Part shown: piece after piece, positions 16,401-25,400 of the stretch
How positions within the stretch are numbered: the first letter of the stretch is position 1
Layout of the letters: each line of letters starts with the position of its first letter
Assembly (NCBI RefSeq): GCF_000015865.1
Contig: NC_009012.1
Span: 62,001 to 126,000, forward strand
Length of the DNA stretch: 64,000 bases
DNA from: Acetivibrio thermocellus ATCC 27405
GTDB lineage: Bacteria; Bacillota; Clostridia; Acetivibrionales; Acetivibrionaceae
Direction of reading: 5' to 3'
Program-made: the position numbers and the translations under genes
The notes under the pieces: generated by a model
Database searches by the model: none
What the model was told of the DNA's origin: nothing
What the model saw: the letters and a program-made list of their open reading frames with translations, nothing else

Positions 16401-19400
16401 CGCCAAACAGTGCGGGATCAGGCTATAAGGTATATTACAAACTTAGCTCCACTACTATGCTTATTTCACCGGGATACTACAGCAGCAGCGGAATGACTGC
16501 TTCGGAGATTGGAGCGGAGCTTGTGGATGTAAGCAGCACAGACGCGACGGTAGACCTTGTCCTGATACCGAAGAGCAGTATTAACGGAAGCGTAATACTT
16601 CCGGAAGGTGTTGCTCCAAAAGGTGGCTTGAAAGTAACTGTTACAGCTTCAAATAATAAAAACAAAGGGTCTGTTACCGTTACAATACCGGAAGGAAAAA
16701 GCTCGGCAGAGTATTCTGTTTATGTTCCGTCAGGAACCGGATATCTTGTAGAATACTCAGTTACTGATGAAGAATACGTTAAAAAAGGTTATTACAGCAC
16801 ATCGGGAACTGTCAGGGATTCAAGTGCTGCAACTTTGATTAGCCTTGACGGAGAGAGCAAGCAAAATGTAAACCTTACACTGCTTAGAAACAATAAAATA
16901 ACAGGTAATGTCACTCTTCCAAAGGGAGTTGCTCCGTCAGGAGGATTAAAAGTTACGGTTTGTGCCTCCAACTCAACGGGCAGCGTTAAAACTACGGTAA
17001 CAATACCTCAAGGCTACAATACAATAAGCTATACTCTTTTTGTACCGCAAGGAAAGAATTATACCGTATGGTATGAAGCTTCGGACAGGAGATTTATGCC
17101 GACAGGTTATTACAGCGACGGAGGTACAACGGTTGATAAATCCAAAGCTAAGCTTATTGATGCAACTATCAATGTTTCATCGATTAATATTGATTTGATT
17201 CCGAAGATGGAAGTAAGCGGAAGTGTAAAACTTTTATCGGCACCTGCACCTGCAGGGGGAATCAGTGTAAAACTTACAATAGACAACAAGATTTCCAGTG
17301 ATTCGGTGGATGTGGTGATTCCGGAAGGGTTTATGTCTGCTCCTTATGCCCTTTATGTTCCGGCAGGCGAAAACTACATCTTAAAATACACTACATCAAG
17401 TTCAGGTTTTGTAAGTCCTGGATTCTATTCCGAATCCGGTTCGAAAGAGACTGAAAAGGAAGCTTCCTATCTGAATATAACAGGTGACAGGACAGGTATC
17501 GATATACCGCTTATTACCAAAAGAACCATTCGCGGTACGATATTGCTTCCTGAAGGATATGCTCCGGCAGGCGGAGTCAGCGTAAAAGTAACTGCGCAAA
17601 GCTCGTCTGATAAAATAACGGCAAGCTTTGTCATTCCTGAGGGAGAAAACGCAGTGCCCTACACATTGTATGTTTCCTCCGGCAAGGAATATATTGTAAA
17701 ATACGAAACTACTGATGAAAAGTATGTAAGTACAGGTTTCTACAGTATGTTAAAAACCACCCGTCTGGAATCGGAAGCGGATAAATTGGACACGACCGAA
17801 GCAGACCAGGTGGGTATCAACCTTAAACTTATAAGCAACAAATATATAAGCGGAACTGTCTCAATTCCGTCAGGAATAGCACCTTTCGGGGGCATAAAAG
17901 TAACGCTCAAAGCTACGAACGGCAAGGACACAAAAACTGTTAACGTTGTCATACCTGAAGTAAGCAGTTCGACAACCTACAAAATTTATGTTCCTGAAGG
18001 CAAAGATTATGAACTCAGTTATTCCATAAGCAACGGAGACGGAAAATATTTCCCTACCGGATACTATAATGGACTTACAGCAACCAGGGAAAAAGGAGAA
18101 TGTGTGCTTCTTGACCTTTCCGGCGAAAGCAAGGAAGGAATAAATATTACATTGATACCCAACAGGCTGGTCACCGGAAGCCTTATATTGCCTTCGGGAG
18201 TGGCTCCTGCAGGAGGCTTGAAGATTACTGTCAGGGCTTCAAACAAAAGGGATTCGGTACCAACTACGGTAAACATGCCTCAGGGCAGCAGCTCCGTAGT
18301 GTATAGAATGTATTTGCCGGAAGGCAGTGATTATACTATCGGATATACCATAAGCCATGAAGATTATTTGAACGGTTACTACAATATTAATGAAACGGTT
18401 CTTACTCAATCTGAGGCAACAACCTTTAATGTTGAGAAGAGTGACATCTTGGGATTAAACATTGTTCTTATCGCAAAAAGGACAATAACCGGTATTGTAA
18501 GTCTGCCTGACGGCAAGACGGCCCCGGCAGGAGGAATTGATGTTACGATATCTGCCGGAAGCTACAGTACCAAGGTGACAATTCCTCAGAGCAAAAACTC
18601 TGTGTCTTACACATTGAAGGTGTCACCAAATGCAGTCGGTTCGGGATACGCAATAAAATACGCAATTACCTCTGCTACGGATTTTGTCCAGACCGGTTTC
18701 TATGGTGAGGATAAAACTGTGGCGAGGGTACAGGAAGCGGATTTGGTTGATGTCAGCCTGGAAAACAAAGCCGGTATCAACCTTACCATACTGGAAAAAC
18801 GTGTTATCGCCGGTGTGTTCAAGCTTGATTACGGTTATGCGCCTTCAGGAGGTATGAATGTCACAATATCTGCGACAGGTAAGAACGCCGAAGGCAAAAG
18901 CATGACCTATCAGCAGGTAATTTACTTGCCGTTTGGCCACAGCCAGGCAGAATTTAAGCTGAATGTGGATCCAAGCTATTATGCTATGGGTTACAAGCTT
19001 AAATATACTATGGATTCTGAGTATGGTTATGCTGAAATCGGATATTACAATGATATAGAAGGAACAGTGCAAAATGAAAAAGAGGCAACATTGATTTATG
19101 TGGATTACGAGGATCAGTTAGGCAAAGAAATAACTGCCATCAGCAAGAACCATATAAGCGGTAGTGTTTCTCTTCCTGACGGAGCAATAGCTCCAAAAGG
19201 AGGAATAAAAGTAAGTGTTCATGCTGAAGGGCCGGGCGGCAGCGGTTCTGCAAATGTTACTATTCCCGAAGGCCAGTCCGGTGCAGGCTATGTACTGATT
19301 GTTCCTCCGGGAACACAATACAAGCTGTATTACAGCATGGCACCAAATAACATGTACGTTTCAAGCGGATACTTAAGTTCTGAAGGAACTGTTTTAGACT

Positions 19401-22400
19401 CTAAAAAAGCAGAGCTGTTTGATGTAAAAGGAGATGTTGACAACAAGAATATTGTACTTATACCCAAGAGAAAAGTATCCGGAGAAGTGACACTGCCGGT
19501 AGGGGTATTTGCGCCCAAAGGCGGCCTTAAAGTGGAAGTGACCGTTCAAAGCAGTCAAAGCAGTGATTCATTGACTGTTACCATACCGGAGAACGGTCAG
19601 TCGCAAAGCTTTGAGCTGTATCTGCCGCCACAGAACGGATATAAATTGTTCTACAGTTTAGCTTCCGGTACCACCTATGTAAGCAAGGGATATTATGCTC
19701 AAAGCGGTACTGTCATAGATGATAAGCTGGCATCGGAGATAGATTTGAGAGACAAGGATTTGACCGGTGTAAAGCTTTCGCTTGTAGAAAACAACATTAT
19801 TAAAGGAAGCGTAATTCTGCCTTACGGTGTCGCACCTGAGGGAGGAATTGAGGTAAGAATTACTGCCGACAATGGTAAATTCAAAAATACAACGAATGTA
19901 ACAATCCCTGAAAACGGCAATAAGATTGATTATGTGCTGCCTGTGCCTCCGGCATCGGGATATAGGGTATCTTATCAGGTTTCAACCGGACTTGATTTTA
20001 TACCTACCGGCTATTATGGCAGTGAAGGAACGGTTACGTCCTCAAGCGGAGCATTAAAACTTGATTTGACTTCGGGAGGAAAAGAAGGAATTGATCTTTC
20101 TCTTGTTTACTATAACTCGATAAGCGGAACCGTATCCTTGCCTGAAGGAGTTGCACCGAAGGAAGGAGTAACGCTTACAGTATTTGCAGCCAACTCCAGA
20201 AACAAGAGAGAGACAACAGTTACAATCCCGAGCGGTAAAAGCTCTGCAAATTATAATATTTACATTCCTGACGGCTATGGATACAAGGTATATTATGTCA
20301 TGACCTCGGATGTAAAATATGTTGACAAAGGATTCTATGCAGGCATCGATACGGTTACCGATGAAAAAGAGGCTGCCACCGTGGATGTCAGCGGGGGTTC
20401 GGTAACAGACATAAATCTTACTGTCATTGCAAAAAGAACAATAAGCGGAACCATATCTTTAAAAGACGGCGAAAAAGCACCTCAAGAGGGTATTGCTGTA
20501 AGGATAACGGCTATTGACGGAGATGAACAGACAGTCGTAATTCCTTATGGTAAAAGCTCGGTTGCATACTCATTGAATGTGGTTCCAAATGCAGCAGGAA
20601 AGGGCTACAAAGTAAGATTTGAAACCATTAAGAACTACGGATATGTGCGTTACGGTTATTATACAAAAGACGGCGCGGTAAGAAGCGAAGCTAATGCTGA
20701 GTTTGTGGATGTAAGCAGAGGGGACAAAGACAATGTGAACTTTGAATTGGTACGTCCGCGTACAATAAAAGGTACGGTCGGACTTCCGGAAGGTGCTGCG
20801 GCAAGCAGGGATATAACTGTAACCGTTATAGCATCCAACAGTATTGACAGCGCGGACACTGTTGTCTATATACCGAAAGGCTCAAAAGAGGCCGCTTATA
20901 CCCTCTTAGTTCCGCCTAATGACAGCAATGATGAATACAAGGTAAGGTATGAGAACTGGCATGACAACAGTTTTGCCGATATTGGATACTATGGTTCGTC
21001 GGAAACTGTCAGAAGTGCTGATTTGGCAAAGGGAGTCAATGTAAGAAAAGAAAATGCCGAAGGCATCAATCTTACCCTTATTGCCAAAAAGACTGTTTCA
21101 GGAAAGATTTCGCTTCCTTATGGAACAGCACCAAGAGGTGGACTTACTGTAACGGTTTATGCTGAGAATAATACCGATAAGGTTATTTCCTATGTAACCA
21201 TACCCGAAGGCAAAAACAGCATGGACTATTCATTAAGCGTTCCTGTGGGCAAAGGATACAGGATAGGATATGAAATGTCCATAAAAAATGACTTTGTTCC
21301 GTGGGGATATTACGGAAACAAGGGCATGGTCTTTATGCCCGGCGAGGCCTATCTTATGAATATAAGCAGTGATATTGGCGGCATTGATTTGGAACTTATA
21401 GAAAAGAAGTCCATCAGCGGTAAAGTAATTCTTCCTGAAGGAACAGCTCCAAAAGGAGGAATTAAAATAGAGGTCTATGCTGAAGATGCCGGAGACACTT
21501 GGGTTACAATTCCTGAAGGACAAAGCTATGCTGAGTATACGATGAAGGTTCTGCCGAGCCTTCAGGGCAGCGGTTACAAAGTTAAATACGTAGTTTCGTC
21601 GGATTATGGCCTTGTAGGATACGGTTATTACAACAAAAACGGTACGGTCAGAAACAGCAAGCTGGCTGAGCCGGTTGACGCAAACTACAAAGATGTTGCC
21701 AATATAGACATTGAATTAATGAAACCGAGAGTAATAAGCGGAAAGGTTTCTTTGCCGGACGGTGTTGCACCTTCAGGAGGTATTTCATTAAATATTGCGA
21801 TATTTAATGAAACAGACGGAAATTCGCAGATTATTACAATACCGGCTGGAAAATCTTCGGCAACTTATTCCATAAGCGTGCCTCCGAATGACCCGGGCTA
21901 TGAGTATACAGTCAGGTATGAAAACTGGTCGAACAAGATTTATACAACCTATGGATACTATAACAGCAAGGGAACGACCAATAATATGTCCTATGCACAG
22001 TTGGTGGATGTAAATGAGAAGGACGCTTCAAACATTGACATGGTTCTTCTTAAGAAGGCCACGGTCAGTGGAGTTATTGAAGTACCCGAAAATGCAGTGC
22101 TTCCGGAGGAAGGACTCCATGTAAGGATATACGTATCCAACGATGTCGAAACCTACTCAGCGAATGTGACTATACCTTACGGTACATCATCAGTGCCATA
22201 TTCAGTGCATGTGGAAGAAGGAACCGGCTACAGGCTGTTCTATGTACTGGATAGCAATGAAAGCTTTATGGAATACGGATATTATGCTGACAGCGGAGTA
22301 TATACCGATAAAAAGATGGCTAAGGTATTCAACGTATATAATCAAAACATCAGCGGCTACAAGTTGAAGCTTTTAGAGAAGAGAAGAATCTCGGGTAAAC

Positions 22401-25400
22401 TGATTGTGCCGGACGGTGCCTTTGAAAACGAAGGCTACTTTGAGGTTGCCATTAGTGCAACAAACGGATTTGACACCGGTACAGCCAAAGTTCTCGTTCC
22501 TTATGGTAAGGCAGAAGCGAATTATACATTGACTTTACCGGCAGGCAGCGGATATATACTTCAGTACGAGATTTCCAAGATAAAAGGATATACATCCGTT
22601 GGATATTATGGTGCGGAAGGTACCGTAAGAAACAGAAACGAAGCATTAGCCCTGGATTTGAGGGAAACTGATTTAACAGACATTGATATTTCCCTGATTC
22701 AGGACATGACGATAAGCGGTACAATCAGAATTCCACAAGGAACGGCTCCGGCAGGAGGCATCGAAGTTGTTGTAACAGCAACCGATGAATCCGGAAACAT
22801 GGCATCAGAGAAAGTAACCATTCCGGAAGGCGAAAGTTCGGCGGACTATTATCTGAATGTTCCGCCAAACGCTCCTGATTCAGGATACAGGGTAAGGTAC
22901 AGTGTGGCAGCTGATAAATATGCGGCTATTGGTTATTACAGTGAGAGCGGTACAAAGGCATTGCCGAATGAGGCAACACCGGTGGATGTAAGCAGTAAAA
23001 ATGCGGAAGAGATAAATCTGGTGCTTATTGAAAAGAAGATAGTGAGAGGTGTTGTATCCATTCCGGAAGGGGCTGCCGGAAAAGGCGGGCTGCCCGTAAC
23101 CATAAAGGCGACAAGCAGATTGTTCAGCGTGGAGGATGCGGTAACGGTGACCATACCGGAAGGAGAGAGCATGGCTCCGTACACCTTGTGGGTATCACCG
23201 AATGTAGAAGGAGCAGATTATATAATTTCCTATGAGGTAAGTAATACGGCTTATATAAACAGCGGATATTACAATCAGGCAGGTACGGTAGTGGATATTA
23301 ATATGGCAACTCCTGTTGACGTAAGCAACGGGGATTATACCAATGCCAATATTTCACTGATAAGAAGCAGAAAGATAACAGGTAAATTGATACTTCCTGA
23401 AGGAGAAACCGCTCCTAAGGGTGGTTTGCCGGTAACAGTTTTTGCAGAAAAAACAGGTTATACCGGTTACAGAGTGACAAAGACCGTAACAATACCTGAA
23501 AAACAGAGCAGTGTGGACTACATCCTGTACGTACCTGAAAGTACGTCAAAGGCAGTAAAACTTAAGCTCCAGGCTTCAACCGGAAACGGAACGGAGGACA
23601 AAGCCGACGATTATGTTTTGAATACGGAAGTCTTTGTACCGGTAATTGACGGCAGCGGAAGTTCCGAATACAAAGTGGGTTATTCGTATACTCAGGATGA
23701 ACAGTACTTTAGAAGCGGATTCTATACTAAGGATGGAACAGTGCCTGCAATAAGCATGGCCGGCACAGTGAATGTAGCCAAAAAGGATGTTCAGAATGTA
23801 GATTTGACTCTGCTTAAAAAGAACAGAACAATAAAAGGAGTTGTCAAACTTCCGGACGGCAAGACGGCTTCCGGAAATATTGAGGTGGAAATAACAGCTG
23901 AAAACGATGCGTTGGACTTTGCTCCGCAGAAAACAGTAACAATAGGCAAAGGAAAATCATCTGTTGAATTTGAGATTGCAGTTCCGTCACTTGACAGCTA
24001 TCGCATAAAATATACGATTAAATCAACAACCGACGGATATGTAACCAGCGGTTATTACGCAACAACCGGAACCGTAGGAAAACCTGAACTTTCAACACTT
24101 GTAAGCACCTCATCCGGAAATGTGGACGGAATTAACTTAAATCTGATACCCGGCATGGAAATAAGAGGAGGAGTTTCTCTTCCGACAGGACAGCAGGTAA
24201 ACCGCAATGACTTCTGGCTGTGGGTTTCGGCCTCTAATGAGAATTATGAATCTTCGGTATATGTCACAATAGCTAAGGGAAGTTCTTCAGCAAATTACTC
24301 TTTATATGTACCCGAAGGTTCAGGATATATTGTGAGTTACTCAATTCTGCCTCTGTTTGGAGAGTATGTGCAAAAGGGTTATAACAATGCAAGTGTAACC
24401 ACAGCAAATAAAGACAGTGCGACAAAGTATAACGTGACAAAGAACCTGAGTGGTATCAATCTCACACTTTTGCCTCTGGACAGAGCTATATCGGGTACTG
24501 TATCGCTTCCTGACGGTACGGCTTCGGTGGGATACACAATCCATGTTCCCGCCAACAAGAGAGGCAGTGGCTATCAATTGGAGTATTCGGTTGTTTCGGG
24601 CAATGAAGGCGGTGCATACAAGGAGAAAGGATACTTTAGCCTTGCCGGAACTTCGGCTGACAAGGCAAAGACATCAATTATCGATGTAAGCTCAAAAAAC
24701 AGCACGGGCAATGACATGACACTGCTTGCAGATACCATGGTACCTGTAGATGCAATTATGCTGGATAAGTATCAGGTAACCATACAGAGCGGCAAAACGG
24801 TAAATCTCAAAGTTAAATATTTACCGGAGAATGCTACAAACAAGACAATTAAATGGACTTCCGGCAACACAAATGTTGCAGAGGTTTCGTCCGAGGGTGT
24901 TGTCAAGGCAAAAGCAACGGGAACGTCAGTTATAACTGCAAGAACTCACAACGCAGTAATAACAGTATTTACTGTCAGAGTTGTTCCGGCCGAAAGTTCT
25001 GCCTTGAGTATTGATAAACTGTCTGTGAGCATAAACCCCGGAGAAAAGGAACAGCTCGAGGCAATATTCACTCCTCAGAGTGAGGATGACAAAGTAATAT
25101 GGAAGTCTGACAACACCGATGTGGCAACAGTATCGGAGAACGGTCTGGTAACGGCGAAAAAATCCGGTACGGCGGTAATTACAGCTATGAGTTCGAAAGA
25201 TCCTTCAGTATATGCAACTTGTGAAGTTGTTGTCATAACTCCTGTTACCGGTGTGGAAATTGACAAGACCAGGCTTGAAATAAAAGTAGGATATAATGAA
25301 AAACTTACAGCCGGGGTACTGCCCGAAACTGCAAGTTATAAAGGAATTACGTGGATATCAAGTGATGAAAGTATTGTCAGGGTGTCACAATCCGGAGAAG

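Noticed and set aside
22452-22724. Antisense open frames inside the giant surface gene
   Set aside because: They follow the repeat period of the plus strand and occur at the same place in several repeats, so they are reading-frame shadows.
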